Of a DNA stretch of 64,000 bases, positions 51,663-61,452 are shown piece by piece. The position numbers and the translations under genes were made by a program. The stretch is from contig NZ_JPWH01000006.1 of NCBI RefSeq assembly GCF_003326755.1, positions 179,626-243,625 of the forward strand. Reading direction: 5' to 3'. The stretch is from Thalassospira profundimaris. Its GTDB lineage: Bacteria; Pseudomonadota; Alphaproteobacteria; Rhodospirillales; Thalassospiraceae. A model generated the notes under the pieces. It did no database searches, had not been told where the DNA came from, and worked only from the letters and a program-made list of their open reading frames with translations. Each line of letters starts with the position of its first letter. Position 1 is the first letter of the stretch.

Positions 51663-52292
51663 TTGGATCATCGCGACGTTGACATCCTGAAACACCAGCG
51701 CGGCTGGGATGGGTATTTCAAACTTGATGTTTATGAATTGCGCCACAAACAGTTTGACGGCAGCCAAAGCCCGATCATCCGGCGTGAAGTGCTCGAACGC
51801 GGCCATGCCGTGGCCGTCCTGCCCTATGACCCGCTCCGTGACGAGGTTGTGCTGATCGAACAGTTCCGCCCCGCCACCCTGAGCGTTCATCGCAACAACC
51901 CCGACATGCCCGCCTGGCTGGTCGAAGTGGTGGCGGGTATTGTTGAACCGGGCGAAAGCCTGGCGGATGTGGCCCGGCGTGAAACCCTTGAGGAATCAGG
52001 TTGTGACATTATCGGACCGCTGGAGGTGATCGTTCCGCGTTATTACGCATCCCCCGGCTGCACCAGCGAAACGGTGCAAATTTTTTATGGCCGGGTGGAT
52101 GCCGCCAAAGCTGGCGGGTTGCATGGCCTGGAGGAAGAAGGCGAGGATATTCGCGTTTTCACAAAATCATCCGATGACTGTTTTGCCATGCTCAAGGCCG
52201 GTGAATTTTACAATGCGCCAACCATCATGGCCCTGCAATGGCTGATGCTGAACCGCGATCGCCTGCGTGATGATGCCGCAACACCAGAATAA
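51663..52292 (+). CDS. nudF: ADP-ribose pyrophosphatase (NUDIX, NudF-like)
   Basis: 209 residues, the same length as E. coli NudF. The Nudix box runs from Gly92 to Gly113: GIVEPGESLADVARRETLEE and SG, with Glu98, Arg106-Glu107 and Glu110-Glu111 in place. EQFRP-type sequence (IEQFRPATLSV) before the box is usual for ADP-ribose hydrolases, which remove ADP-ribose and protect proteins from glycation. The start is a TTG at 51663 preceded by GGAG at a spacing of eight; the upstream frame is not conserved. It is followed by cysK 105 bp downstream. Confidence 0.88.
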   Translation: MDHRDVDILKHQRGWDGYFKLDVYELRHKQFDGSQSPIIRREVLERGHAVAVLPYDPLRDEVVLIEQFRPATLSVHRNNPDMPAWLVEVVAGIVEPGESLADVARRETLEESGCDIIGPLEVIVPRYYASPGCTSETVQIFYGRVDAAKAGGLHGLEEEGEDIRVFTKSSDDCFAMLKAGEFYNAPTIMALQWLMLNRDRLRDDAATPE

Positions 52293-52397
52293 TAACACAA
52301 AATTTACGTTGTATTTTTAAAACTGTCTTGACTTTTGTGTATAAAAGGATCAATCAACAGCCATACAGTTTGCAATCAGATAATTCTGGAGTCTGTC

Positions 52398-53396
52398 ATG
52401 GACATTCGCAATGGCACCATCGAGGCCATTGGCCGCACCCCGCTCATCCGCCTGAAAAAGGTCTCGGAACTGACGGGCTGCACCATTTTGGGCAAGGCGG
52501 AATACACCAATCCCGGCGGATCGGTGAAGGACCGTGCCGCCCTTGCGATTATTCGCGATGCCGAAAAACGCGGCCTGCTACAGCCGGGCGGCGTGATTGT
52601 TGAGGGCACGGCAGGTAATACCGGCATTGGCCTGGCAACGGTGGGTAATGCGCTGGGCTATCGCACCGTCATTGTCATCCCCGAAACGCAAAGCCAGGAA
52701 AAGAAGGACCTGTTGCGCCTTTTGGGTGCTGACCTGCGCGAAGTTCCCGCTGTGCCCTATCGCGATGAAAACAATTATGTGCATGTATCGCGCCGCCTGG
52801 CCGAAGAACTGGCAAAAACCGAGGCCAATGGTGCCATCTGGGCCAACCAGTTTGACAATATTGCCAATCGCCAGGGCCATTTTGAAACCACCGGCCCGGA
52901 AATCTGGCAACAGACGGATGGCAAGGTGGATGGATTTATCGCGGCTGTGGGTACCGGCGGCACCCTGGCCGGGACGGCAATGGCACTGCGTGAACGCAAT
53001 AAAAACATCCAGATCGGCCTGGCCGACCCGATGGGTGCGGCATTGTTCAGCCACTACAAACATGGCGAACTGAAATCCGAAGGCAGCTCGATCTCTGAAG
53101 GGATCGGCCAGGGCCGCATTACCGCCAATCTGGAAGGGCTTGATATTGATCACCCTTTCCAGATCAGCGACGAAGAAATGCTGCCCATCGTCTTTGACCT
53201 GCTAAAGGAAGAAGGCCTGTGCATGGGCGGGTCCACCGGGGTGAATATTGCCGGTGCCGTCAAGCTCGCCCGCGAACTGGGTCCGGGCCACACCATTGTC
53301 ACCATCCTGTGTGACCTTGGTACCCGCTATCAAAGCAAACTTTGGAACCCGGCCTTCCTTAAGGAAAAGGGTCTTCCGACACCTGACTGGCTTTAA
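52398..53396 (+). CDS. cysK: cysteine synthase A
   Basis: 332 residues, PLP fold type II. Lys44 in NPGGSVKDRAA forms the Schiff base, GTAGNTGIGLA is the substrate loop and GTGGTLAG the phosphate loop. It makes cysteine from O-acetylserine and sulfide, the last step of sulfate assimilation. GGAG seven bases before the ATG fixes the start. The long C-terminus (GTRYQSKLWNPAFLKEKGLP) is typical of the alphaproteobacterial branch. A cystathionine beta-synthase-like role is possible but no CBS domain is present. A strong terminator follows. Confidence 0.92.
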   Translation: MDIRNGTIEAIGRTPLIRLKKVSELTGCTILGKAEYTNPGGSVKDRAALAIIRDAEKRGLLQPGGVIVEGTAGNTGIGLATVGNALGYRTVIVIPETQSQEKKDLLRLLGADLREVPAVPYRDENNYVHVSRRLAEELAKTEANGAIWANQFDNIANRQGHFETTGPEIWQQTDGKVDGFIAAVGTGGTLAGTAMALRERNKNIQIGLADPMGAALFSHYKHGELKSEGSSISEGIGQGRITANLEGLDIDHPFQISDEEMLPIVFDLLKEEGLCMGGSTGVNIAGAVKLARELGPGHTIVTILCDLGTRYQSKLWNPAFLKEKGLPTPDWL

Positions 53397-53413
53397 ACGC
53401 CAAGCCTTCTCGC

Positions 53414-53448
53414 AAAAACGTCCCGCAATTACTGCCGGGACGTTTTTT
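53414..53448 (+). terminator. rho-independent terminator after cysK
   Basis: AAAAACGTCCCG (53414-53425) pairs perfectly with CGGGACGTTTTT (53436-53447) around a ten-base loop, with a T run of six. It starts 18 bases after the stop codon. Confidence 0.9.
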
Positions 53449-53475
53449 ATTGGGCGGTCAGAACGATCAGAACGG

Positions 53476-54741
53476 TCAGGCCGTGCAGGTTTCCACCCTG
53501 CGGGCATAACGCCATAAATGGCCGGAAACCAGCAAGGCCACCACCAGCAACGCCCCGGCAAAACCGGCCACCGCCAACCAGCCCCCATGCGTCCAGAACC
53601 AGCCGCCAATAGACCCCATAAAACTGGAACCCAGATAATAAGACAGCAGATAAAGCGATGCCGCATGCCCCTTGGACTGCGTTGCCATGCGCCCGACCCA
53701 GCCACTGGCGACCGAATGGGCCATGAAAAAACCGCTGGTTAAAACAATAATGCCACCAATCACCATATAAATCGGCCCGGCCAGCGTCAGGGCCACACCG
53801 GCAAGGGCCACCAGAAGACCAATCGCCATAACCGGGCCGCGCCCGTGTCTATCGGCCATGCCCCCGGCAAGGGATGATGCGGCAATGCCAAACAGATACA
53901 CCGTAAAAATAAGGCTGATCGCCCCCTGCCCCAAATGATAAGGGGCCGCCACCAGCCGGAACCCGGCATAGTTATAAACCGTGACAAAACAGCCCATCGC
54001 CAGCGCACCAATGGCAAACAGCAACGGCAATGCCGGATGGCGCACATGTTTGGCCCAGGCATTGATGTGATAGGCCAGTTGAAAGCCCGGCCTGGTGGTG
54101 AAATTGCGCGAGGGCGGCAGCAAAATGAAAAAGCCAATCGCTGCCAGAAGGTCAATCACCCCCAACACCCCCAGGGCGACTTCCCAGGATGTAAATTCCG
54201 TCAACAAGCCCACGCCCACACGGCCCGTCATGCCGCCAAAGGCCGTGCCGCCGACATAAAGCCCCATTGCAAACCCCAAACCACGCGGATGAATTTCCTC
54301 GGCCAGGTACCCCATCGCCACGGCAGGCACGCCACCCAGAACAACACCTTCCAGGGCACGCATCACCAGCAAAACATGCCAGTTGGGGATAAAGGCCTCG
54401 GCAATGTTTAAAACCGATGCCGCGCACATCGACACAAACATCAGCCGACGGCGGCCAAAGGCCTCGGATGCGGCACCGGCCAGCAAAATCGAAAAGGCCA
54501 GAAACCCGGTTGTCAGCGACAGGGCCAGCGAACTTTCCGCCGGACTCACGCCAAAATCGGTGGAAAAGGCCGGCAATAAGGGCTGCACACAATAAATCAG
54601 GGTAAAGGTGGCAAAACCGGCCAAAAACAGGGCCATCGCCACCCGGCGATAGGCCGGTGTGCCGGGTTCTACCCAGCTTTGCGGGCTGGCTGGGGGCACA
54701 GGGGTGGATAGCAGGTTGTGGTCTGCCGTTTGGTCACTCAT
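53476..54741 (-). CDS. MFS transporter, YnfM-like
   Basis: About 421 residues with twelve predicted helices. The first loop reads GAASEAFGRRRLM, which matches the MFS A-motif between helices 2 and 3, and VLGGVPAVAMGYLAEEI follows helix 4. It resembles arabinose-type or YnfM exporters that remove sugars or drugs; the substrate is unknown. AAGG lies seven bases before the ATG at 54741. The LysR gene is divergent 121 bp away and probably controls it. Confidence 0.88.
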   Translation of the reverse strand: MSDQTADHNLLSTPVPPASPQSWVEPGTPAYRRVAMALFLAGFATFTLIYCVQPLLPAFSTDFGVSPAESSLALSLTTGFLAFSILLAGAASEAFGRRRLMFVSMCAASVLNIAEAFIPNWHVLLVMRALEGVVLGGVPAVAMGYLAEEIHPRGLGFAMGLYVGGTAFGGMTGRVGVGLLTEFTSWEVALGVLGVIDLLAAIGFFILLPPSRNFTTRPGFQLAYHINAWAKHVRHPALPLLFAIGALAMGCFVTVYNYAGFRLVAAPYHLGQGAISLIFTVYLFGIAASSLAGGMADRHGRGPVMAIGLLVALAGVALTLAGPIYMVIGGIIVLTSGFFMAHSVASGWVGRMATQSKGHAASLYLLSYYLGSSFMGSIGGWFWTHGGWLAVAGFAGALLVVALLVSGHLWRYARRVETCTA

Positions 54742-54862
54742 TTTTCGTCCTTGAAGAATTGCCGTAAAGGGCATTTTTGATTTTTTGAAAGTGTTGCACC
54801 TTCCCGGCCATCCGTCCAATATATGTTAGTGGCATTCTTCATCTGTTTTAGAGATACCAAAA

Positions 54863-55747
54863 TTGGAACTGCGACATATCCGTTATTTCCTCGCTGTGGC
54901 CGAGGAAGGCAATTTCACCCGTGCCGCCCAGCAAATCGGCATTGGGCAGCCACCGCTAAGCCAGCAGATCAAGGATCTGGAAACTGAAATTGGCGCCAGG
55001 CTGTTTCATCGCCTGCCCCACGGCGCAGAACTGACCGATGCCGGGCGTGCCTTTCGCGATATTGCCGGTCAATTCCCTGCCCTGGCGCAACAGGCGGTGC
55101 AGGCCGCCCGGCGTGCCGCACGCGGCGAAGTGGGCAATTTGCATGTCGGTTTTACCGGCTCTGCCGCGTTTAACCCGGTGGTGCCTGCCGCCATTCGCAC
55201 CTTTCGCCGGGCCTGGCCGATGGTCAACCTGACCCTGACCGAAACCAATTCCACCCGCCTGCTTGCCAGCCTGATCGACGGGCAGCTTGATGCCGCCTTT
55301 TTACGCCAAAACGCAGTGGATCATTCTGATATTGCCCTGCACGACCTGGGGTCCGAACCGATGGTGGCCGTTCTCCCCGGGAGCCACCCCGCCGCCAGCG
55401 CCGAAACCATCAATTTGGCGGCACTCGCCAATGATCCCTTCATTTTAACCCCGCGCGAGGTCGGGCCGACCCATTTTGACACCGTGATGAACGCCTGCCA
55501 GCAGGCCGGGTTTACGGCACGTTTGGGCCAGTCCGCACCACAATTTGGCTCTGTCATCAATCTTGTTGCGGCTGAACTGGGCGTGTCGCTGGTACCCACA
55601 TCGATGCAGCAATTACAGGCGCGCGGTGTTGTTTATCGACCCATTGCGGGCAGTGCGCCGGTGGCCTGGCTGTCTCTGGCCTATCGGCGCGATGCACGAT
55701 CCTCTGTGACCGACAATTTCATTGGCGGGATCGTCAAAAATGCCTGA
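54863..55747 (+). CDS. LysR-family transcriptional regulator, divergent from MFS gene
   Basis: 294 residues. LRHIRYFLAVAEEGNFTRAA and PPLSQQIKDLETEIGARLFHR form the helix-turn-helix. The substrate domain starts LHVGFTGSAAFNPVVPAAIR. The PPLSQQIKDLE type is common in CatR/BenM-like LTTRs that sense aromatic or small acid effectors. The start is a TTG at 54863, as MELRHIRYFL is the usual N-terminus. It probably controls the divergent MFS gene. It converges on the kinase gene with a 14-bp gap. Confidence 0.92.
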   Translation: MELRHIRYFLAVAEEGNFTRAAQQIGIGQPPLSQQIKDLETEIGARLFHRLPHGAELTDAGRAFRDIAGQFPALAQQAVQAARRAARGEVGNLHVGFTGSAAFNPVVPAAIRTFRRAWPMVNLTLTETNSTRLLASLIDGQLDAAFLRQNAVDHSDIALHDLGSEPMVAVLPGSHPAASAETINLAALANDPFILTPREVGPTHFDTVMNACQQAGFTARLGQSAPQFGSVINLVAAELGVSLVPTSMQQLQARGVVYRPIAGSAPVAWLSLAYRRDARSSVTDNFIGGIVKNA

Positions 55748-55761
55748 GCGATCAGGCTGCA

Positions 55762-56286
55762 TCACACGCGTACTGCATCCTTAATATATTCCAGTGCCTG
55801 CTGAAATAACGTATCGGCATCATTCAGGGCGCTATCGAGCACCAATGGCGTGCCTTGCCAGGGTTCATATTCGCGGGCCAGCACCGCCTGCCAGTCCGGC
55901 AATTTCAGGTTTTCAACGGTTGATATACGGGTTTCAATCCGCTGGCGATGCAGGGCCGCATCCGAACAAACCAGTTCGATCTCGCAAAACCGCGTTTGCG
56001 CCCTGCCCGCAACCTCACGCCAGGCATCGCGGGTGATGGCAATGGGATTAACACTATCGGCAATCACAAACTGCCCCAGCCGCAAATTATCCTCTGCCAC
56101 CCTGTAGGCCACCATATAGCCCTCCGGGCCCATTTCGCGGTTGCCAGTGCCATATTGCGCATCGGCATCGCGCAAGGCCTGTTCGATGCTGTCAATGCGC
56201 AGCCACATGGCTGGCATGGCACGGGCCAGTTTTTCTGCCAGCGTGCTTTTGCCGCAACCGGGCAATCCGCCCAAAATAATCAGCAT
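55762..56286 (-). CDS. AAA-type P-loop kinase/ATPase
   Basis: 174 residues. Walker A GLPGCGKST is at 7-15, followed by a helix and LRIDSIEQALRDA, typical of small-molecule or zeta-toxin-like kinases (AAA_33 group). ADSVNPIAITRDAWREVA carries the conserved Asp and Arg of that group. The substrate is unknown. GAGG eight bases upstream supports the ATG. No antitoxin gene is beside it, so a toxin role is not supported. Confidence 0.85.
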   Translation of the reverse strand: MLIILGGLPGCGKSTLAEKLARAMPAMWLRIDSIEQALRDADAQYGTGNREMGPEGYMVAYRVAEDNLRLGQFVIADSVNPIAITRDAWREVAGRAQTRFCEIELVCSDAALHRQRIETRISTVENLKLPDWQAVLAREYEPWQGTPLVLDSALNDADTLFQQALEYIKDAVRV

Positions 56287-56430
56287 ATCCCGGCCCTCAT
56301 CCTGTTTTGTCTCTCTTGCGCGAAATGATACCGCGCGCTGGCGTTATGATATTTTTGCCCTAAATTAGGTCTTAACAGAGCCCATTGGCGCGGCTGAAAA
56401 AACGCCCTGCGCCCAACAGGATATATTGTT

Positions 56431-57450
56431 ATGACACGTTTCTCCATCCTTGACCTGTGCCCGGTAAATGCGGGCGAACATCCATCCGATGCGCTGCGCA
56501 ATACCCTGGAACTGGCCCAGCACGGCGAAAAGCTGGGTTATCATCGCTACTGGCTGGCCGAACATCACAATATGCCCGGCATTGCCAGTGCCGCCACATC
56601 CGTGGTCATTGCCCATGTTGCCGGGGGCACCAAAACCATTCGGGTTGGCTCGGGTGGCATTATGCTCCCCAACCATGCGCCTTTGGTGATTGCCGAACAG
56701 TTTGGCACCCTCGATGCCCTGCATCCGGGCCGCATTGACCTGGGCATTGGCCGCGCACCGGGCACGGACCAGCGCACGGCAGCCGCCCTGCGCCGCGACA
56801 TGCACGGCAGCGAAGAACGCTTTATCCAGGATGTGTTGCAGGTTCAGCAATTCCTGGCCCCGCTGGAGGGCAAACCCGCCATTCGTGCCGTACCCGGTTA
56901 TGGGTCGCAAGTGCCAATGTGGCTTTTGGGGTCCAGCCTGTTCTCCGCCGACCTTGCCGCGCGGTTGGGCCTGCCCTTTGCCTTTGCATCGCACTTCGCG
57001 CCCGATTATCTGATGCAGGCTCTGGATCTTTATCGTTCGCGATTTGAACCGTCCGATCAGTTGGATAAACCCTACGTTGCCGCCGCAATGGGCTTTTTTG
57101 CCGCCGATAGCGACGAAGAAGGCCAGTATCTTGCCACCTCGATGCAGCAGCAATTTTTGAATTTGCGCCGGGGCAATCCGGGCCAGTTGCCTGTCCCCGT
57201 TGAGGATATGGACACGATCTGGAATTCGATTGAAAAGGCCGGTGTCGACCATGCCATGCGGTATGCCGCCGTGGGGTCACATGCCACGGTCAAGGCCAAG
57301 GTGCGGGAATTTCTTTATGAAACCCGCGTGGATGAACTGATCCTGACAGCCAATATTTATGACCATCAGGCACGGCTTAAATCCTTTGCCCTTGGTGCGG
57401 CCATTCGTGACGAACTGGCGGCCGAAAAGGCACAAACCGCCTGCGCCTGA
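56431..57450 (+). CDS. LLM-class flavin-dependent oxidoreductase
   Basis: 339 residues, one TIM barrel of the bacterial luciferase family. [15 protein letters not shown] and [20 protein letters not shown] are the usual flavin-region segments, and [14 protein letters not shown] follows. It resembles YhbW-type enzymes that use FMNH2 and oxygen; the substrate is unknown. The next gene on the same strand is separated by a strong terminator, so it is probably monocistronic. Confidence 0.9.
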   Translation: MTRFSILDLCPVNAGEHPSDALRNTLELAQHGEKLGYHRYWLAEHHNMPGIASAATSVVIAHVAGGTKTIRVGSGGIMLPNHAPLVIAEQFGTLDALHPGRIDLGIGRAPGTDQRTAAALRRDMHGSEERFIQDVLQVQQFLAPLEGKPAIRAVPGYGSQVPMWLLGSSLFSADLAARLGLPFAFASHFAPDYLMQALDLYRSRFEPSDQLDKPYVAAAMGFFAADSDEEGQYLATSMQQQFLNLRRGNPGQLPVPVEDMDTIWNSIEKAGVDHAMRYAAVGSHATVKAKVREFLYETRVDELILTANIYDHQARLKSFALGAAIRDELAAEKAQTACA

Positions 57451-57500
57451 AAACCATCAGGCCATTTTGCCTTTTAACCCTGATAAAGGGCATATTTCAC

Positions 57501-57534
57501 AAACCGCCGGGCACGGGCTTGTCCGGCGGTTTTC
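57501..57534 (+). terminator. rho-independent terminator after the LLM oxidoreductase gene
   Basis: AAACCGCCGG (57501-57510) pairs with CCGGCGGTTT (57523-57532), a 10-bp perfect stem with a 12-base loop and a short T run. It lies 50 bases past the stop. Confidence 0.85.
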
Positions 57535-57708
57535 ACAAGGCCCCACCAAACCAGCCCCCTGGTCATTTGGATGCCGCCCCTTCCATATCGTGAAAAGCCT
57601 TCTGCATTCGCTTGCACATCGTAACGCCTTCGGACATGATACCGACGCGGTTAAAACGATTTTTCCTTTTGCCGCAATGTCTTGCTTGCAAAGGTTGATG
57701 CGTTCGCG

Positions 57709-59283
57709 ATGATCAAATTTATTCTGGCCGCCCTGCCCATTGCCACCATTCTGTTTTTAATGATCAAGGCAAACTGGGGCGCGGCCCGTGCCGGGGCGGC
57801 AGCCTGGTTTGTCACCGCGATCATCGCCTTTTTTGCCTTTGGCACCCCGGTGGATATATTGATTGTCGCCCAGGCCAAGGGCGTGATGCTGGCCCTTTAT
57901 ATTCTGTATATCGTGTGGGCCGCGCTGATCCTGTATTTTGTCGCCGAGGAAGCCGGGGCCATCAAAACCATTGGCGCGGCCATTCGCAAACTGACCGATG
58001 ACCGCCCGTTGCAATTGCTGATTTTGGGCTATGTCTTTGCCACCTTCCTGCAAGGGGTTGCCGGTTTTGGCGTGCCCATTGCGGTGATCGCACCCTTATT
58101 GCTGGGTATGGGTTTTTCACCGGTCCTTGCCGTTGCCGCCCCCATGATCGGGCATAGCTGGTCGGTCCTGTTTGGCAATATGGCAACCTCGTTCGAGGCG
58201 CTGATTGGCGTAACCGGCATTCCCGGCAGTGAGCTAACCCATTATTCCGCCATTTTGCTGGGCCTGTCAGGTTTTACTTGCGGGGCGGCAGTATTGTGGC
58301 TTGATGGCGGGTTTCGGACTGTTCGCCGCCGCATGGTGCCGCTGGTGATTATCGCCGGGGTGATGGGTGTGGCCCAATATATGATGGCAAATTATGGCGT
58401 CTGGACGCTGGGCGGGCTAACCGCCGGGATCGCCGGGCTGGCCGTTTCCATAATCGTCACCCGGTTCTGGAAACCGCACCCCGATGACATTGCCGAACCC
58501 AATGGCGACGACACGCACCACATGCCCCTGATCGAAGGGTTAACCCCCTATCTGGTGTTCATGGTGATTGTCGGTTTGGCAACCTTTGTCACACCGATCA
58601 AACACTTCCTGAACGGCATTGAAATCACCCTATCCTTCCCGGCAATGGAAACCCTGCAGGGCTGGAAAATTGCCGCCGAGGATGCCAAGGGCATTGCCCT
58701 TTTTGGTCATCCCGGCGCACTTTTGCTTTATACCGCCGCCGTCAGCTTTGCCTTTTTCAAACTGCGCCATCAATATGGCCCAGGCATTGGCAAACGCATC
58801 ATGCAGCGTACACTCAAAAGCGGCCTTCCCACCAGCATTGGCATGGTGCCGGTGATTGCCCTGGCCCTGATGATGGACCATGCCGGCATGACCTTTGCCC
58901 TGGCCGAAGGCGGATCCAAGCTGTTTTCCGGGGTCTTTGCCATTGCCTATCCACTGGTGGCGCCGTTAATTGGCGCACTGGGCGCCTTTATGACCGGCAG
59001 TACCAATAATTCCAATGTGGTTTTTGGCATGTTCCAGCGCCACACCGCCGAACTTTCCGGCATTTCCACCGCCCTTATTCTGGCCGCCCAGGCCACGGGG
59101 GCGTCGCTTGGCAGCATGCTGGCACCGTCCAAAATCATGGTGGGATGCTCCACCGTCGGCCTGTCGGGCAAGGAAGGACCGGTGCTATCGGTCGTGCTGA
59201 AAACCGGGATGATCCTGACGGTGCTAAGCGGTGTATGGGCGCTGGGAATTTTGCTGGTTACAATGATTCTGGGGGGCCAGTAA
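57709..59283 (+). CDS. L-lactate/glycolate permease family transporter (LctP)
   Basis: About 524 residues with 12 or more helices. FLQGVAGFGVPIAVIAPLLL is the LctP-family signature, and FMTGSTNNSNVVFGMFQ and ATGASLGSMLAPSKIMVGC match the second-half repeats. It imports lactate, glycolate or related acids with protons. No lactate dehydrogenase gene is beside it. The ATG at 57709 (MIKFILAALP) is preferred to an earlier TTG. It is followed by a 51-residue membrane protein gene two bases downstream of its stop. Confidence 0.9.
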   Translation: MIKFILAALPIATILFLMIKANWGAARAGAAAWFVTAIIAFFAFGTPVDILIVAQAKGVMLALYILYIVWAALILYFVAEEAGAIKTIGAAIRKLTDDRPLQLLILGYVFATFLQGVAGFGVPIAVIAPLLLGMGFSPVLAVAAPMIGHSWSVLFGNMATSFEALIGVTGIPGSELTHYSAILLGLSGFTCGAAVLWLDGGFRTVRRRMVPLVIIAGVMGVAQYMMANYGVWTLGGLTAGIAGLAVSIIVTRFWKPHPDDIAEPNGDDTHHMPLIEGLTPYLVFMVIVGLATFVTPIKHFLNGIEITLSFPAMETLQGWKIAAEDAKGIALFGHPGALLLYTAAVSFAFFKLRHQYGPGIGKRIMQRTLKSGLPTSIGMVPVIALALMMDHAGMTFALAEGGSKLFSGVFAIAYPLVAPLIGALGAFMTGSTNNSNVVFGMFQRHTAELSGISTALILAAQATGASLGSMLAPSKIMVGCSTVGLSGKEGPVLSVVLKTGMILTVLSGVWALGILLVTMILGGQ

Positions 59284-59284
59284 G

Positions 59285-59440
59285 ATGAAAAAATTCCTGT
59301 TTAATCCGGTTTTTCTGGTTCTGGCGTCCCTGATTCTGCCCGTCATATCCTTTCTGGCAATGGCCCATAACGCGATACTGGCGGACATTTTATTTGCCCT
59401 GTTTGTGCTGGTCATGGCGCTGATTGCCCTGCGCAAATAG
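59285..59440 (+). CDS. small two-helix membrane protein downstream of the permease
   Basis: 51 residues, beginning MKKFLFNPVFLVLASL and ending VMALIALRK. Two hydrophobic stretches (about 7-27 and 30-48) are separated by HNAILADI. GGGG lies eight bases before the ATG, inside the last codons of the permease gene, so the two are translated from one mRNA. Its position and composition suggest an accessory subunit or stabiliser of the transporter. It has no similarity that I recognise. It is short, but the ribosome site and frame make it convincing. Confidence 0.75.
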   Translation: MKKFLFNPVFLVLASLILPVISFLAMAHNAILADILFALFVLVMALIALRK

Positions 59441-59442
59441 GG

Positions 59443-59463
59443 GTTTGATCCCACCCATCAAAC
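59443..59463 (+). terminator. hairpin after the small membrane protein gene
   Basis: GTTTGAT (59443-59449) pairs with ATCAAAC (59457-59463) around CCCACCC, directly after the stop. There is no T run afterwards, so it may be a weak or rho-dependent terminator. The remaining gap to 59620 shows nothing else. Confidence 0.4.
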
Positions 59464-59620
59464 GCAGGGCACCCCAACAGATCGCGCCCAAGGCATCAGA
59501 TTGCTATTTCTGAAATCAAATTTCAAATATAGCAATATTATGCGCCACAACCATCAGCCCAATGTAAACGTCGATAACATTTTATAGGGTTTCGCAACTA
59601 CACCACACAACCGGAACCCG

Positions 59621-60256
59621 TTAGGGACGGAATGTTGCCAGCTTGATGCCAAAGGCAACAAAGACAGTGCCGGTTACGGCCTTTAACGCCCGCTGGAAAC
59701 GGCCATTGCGCACCGCCCCGGTCAAACGCGCCAGCAGTAGAACCATTGCACTAAACCACACCGCATTGATCAGGGCATGAAGGCAAACCAGCGTAAAGGC
59801 CGCCGTGACCGAGCCCGCCCCGACCGGCACAAATTGCGGAAAAGCCGCCAGATAAAAAATCGACACCTTGGGATTAAGCGCATTGGTCAAAAACCCTTCG
59901 GCATAAGCCTTGGCAAGGGTGCGTTTGCGCTGCGCAGGCGCGGTTTCAGCCACGGTTTTTACCCCGCGCCAGGCATCGCGCAGCGCCTTGATCCCGATCC
60001 AGCACAAATAGGCCGCACCCAGCATTTTAACGATGAAAAATGCCTGTGCCGATTGCACCAGAATAACGGAAATACCCAGGATCGAGAGCGTACCATGCAG
60101 GTAAAACGCCGAAACAAACCCGGCCACATTGGCAAAGCCCGCCGCGCGGCCCGATGTTGGCACCGTTTTGGCAACCAATACCCCATTGGGGCCGGGTGAC
60201 ATCACCAAAAGCGATGTGACCAGCGTAAAAGTCAGTATCTGCGACCAATCAAGCAC
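59621..60256 (-). CDS. LysE/RhtB family amino acid exporter
   Basis: 211 residues, six predicted helices. SLLVMSPGPNGVLVAKT near the N-terminus is the family motif, and FLTNALNPKVSIFYLAAFPQF is the second conserved stretch. RhtB-type proteins export amino acids such as threonine or homoserine lactones; the substrate is not clear. The start is a GTG with AAGGGG seven bases upstream. It is monocistronic, 143 bp from rfbB, on the same strand. Confidence 0.92.
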   Translation of the reverse strand: MLDWSQILTFTLVTSLLVMSPGPNGVLVAKTVPTSGRAAGFANVAGFVSAFYLHGTLSILGISVILVQSAQAFFIVKMLGAAYLCWIGIKALRDAWRGVKTVAETAPAQRKRTLAKAYAEGFLTNALNPKVSIFYLAAFPQFVPVGAGSVTAAFTLVCLHALINAVWFSAMVLLLARLTGAVRNGRFQRALKAVTGTVFVAFGIKLATFRP

Positions 60257-60399
60257 CTATCGTCCCCTTCTGTCCAAGTGCGGCATATTGCCAGAAAGGC
60301 ACCAGATTAGCCGACGGATCCAACATATGATACAGGCTTGGCCGCACATACCCACTTATTGCGATATGCCAATCCAGCCGATTGATCCGGCAATGGCCT

Positions 60400-61452
60400 T
60401 TATGCCACCCCCAGGCGCTGCCCCCGATATTTGCGATCCAAAATCGGTTGCCACCAGCCCGGATGGTTCAAATACCACGCGACCGTATCGCGCAGGCCGG
60501 TTTCAAGGCTGTATTGCGCCTGCCAGCCCAGGCGGTTTTCCAGCTTGGTCGCATCAATGGCATAGCGCCTGTCATGACCGGGGCGGTCGGTGACAAATTC
60601 GATCATTTCATCGTCGGGCGGCAGGGTACGATGCGGGGAAAGGTCACGCACATGGGCAATGATCTGGCGGGCAATATCAATATTGCGCGCCTCGTTTCGC
60701 CCACCAACATTATAGGTTTCGCCAATAGTGCCATGCTGCAAAATCAGGCGCAGCGCGGCAACATGGTCAGTCACATGCAGCCAGTCGCGGATATTTTGCC
60801 CGTCGCCATAAACCGGCAATTTGCGCCCTGCCATTGCATTGAGAATCATTAACGGAATGAATTTTTCGGGAAACTGGAACGGACCATAATTGTTGGAGCA
60901 GTTCGACACCACCACCGGCAAACCATAAGTATGATGCCAGGCCCGCACCAGATGGTCCGACGATGCCTTGCTGGCCGAATAGGGCGAGGTGGGCTGATAG
61001 GCCGTTGTTTCACTAAACAGCCCTTCCGCACCCAGCGATCCATAAACCTCGTCGGTTGAAACATGGTGAAACCGGAAGATTTTTTGCCGGTCAGAAGGCA
61101 GATTGCGCCAGTATTTAAGTGCGGCATCCAGCAGGCAATAGGTTCCGACAATATTGGTCTGGATAAAATCCCCCGGCCCGTCGATGGAGCGATCGACATG
61201 GCTTTCGGCAGCCAGATGCAGGATGGCATCGGGTTGGTAATCCTCCAGAATATGGCTGATTTTATCACCATCGGCGATGTCCGCCTGCATGAAACGATAA
61301 CCCGGTGCCCCGTCGATCGCGGCCAGAGAGCGTTGGTCGGACGCGTAAGTCAGCTTGTCGATATTTAGAACCTGCCAGCCGCAGTCTCCGACCAGATAAC
61401 GGCACAGGGCCGATCCGATAAAACCGGCACCGCCAGTGACGATCACACGCAT
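60400..61452 (-). CDS. rfbB: dTDP-glucose 4,6-dehydratase
   Basis: 350 residues. TGGAGFIG (6-13) binds NAD, and the active site residues Thr133-Asp134-Glu135 and Tyr158-xxx-Lys162 (SPYSASK) are intact. SCNNYGPFQFPEK is a signature of RfbB. It makes dTDP-4-keto-6-deoxyglucose for rhamnose and other deoxysugars of the cell surface. GAGG six bases before the ATG at 61452 fixes the start. The other rhamnose genes (rfbA, rfbC, rfbD) are not in the window, so it is an orphan here. Confidence 0.93.
   Translation of the reverse strand: MRVIVTGGAGFIGSALCRYLVGDCGWQVLNIDKLTYASDQRSLAAIDGAPGYRFMQADIADGDKISHILEDYQPDAILHLAAESHVDRSIDGPGDFIQTNIVGTYCLLDAALKYWRNLPSDRQKIFRFHHVSTDEVYGSLGAEGLFSETTAYQPTSPYSASKASSDHLVRAWHHTYGLPVVVSNCSNNYGPFQFPEKFIPLMILNAMAGRKLPVYGDGQNIRDWLHVTDHVAALRLILQHGTIGETYNVGGRNEARNIDIARQIIAHVRDLSPHRTLPPDDEMIEFVTDRPGHDRRYAIDATKLENRLGWQAQYSLETGLRDTVAWYLNHPGWWQPILDRKYRGQRLGVA

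Noticed and set aside
52293..52397. Promoter of cysK from TTGACT at 52328
   Set aside because: No -10 element lies at a suitable distance; TATAAA is only seven bases away.
55762..56286. Toxin of a zeta-type toxin-antitoxin system
   Set aside because: Only the generic P-loop kinase fold is visible and no antitoxin-sized gene is adjacent, so a toxin call is not supported.
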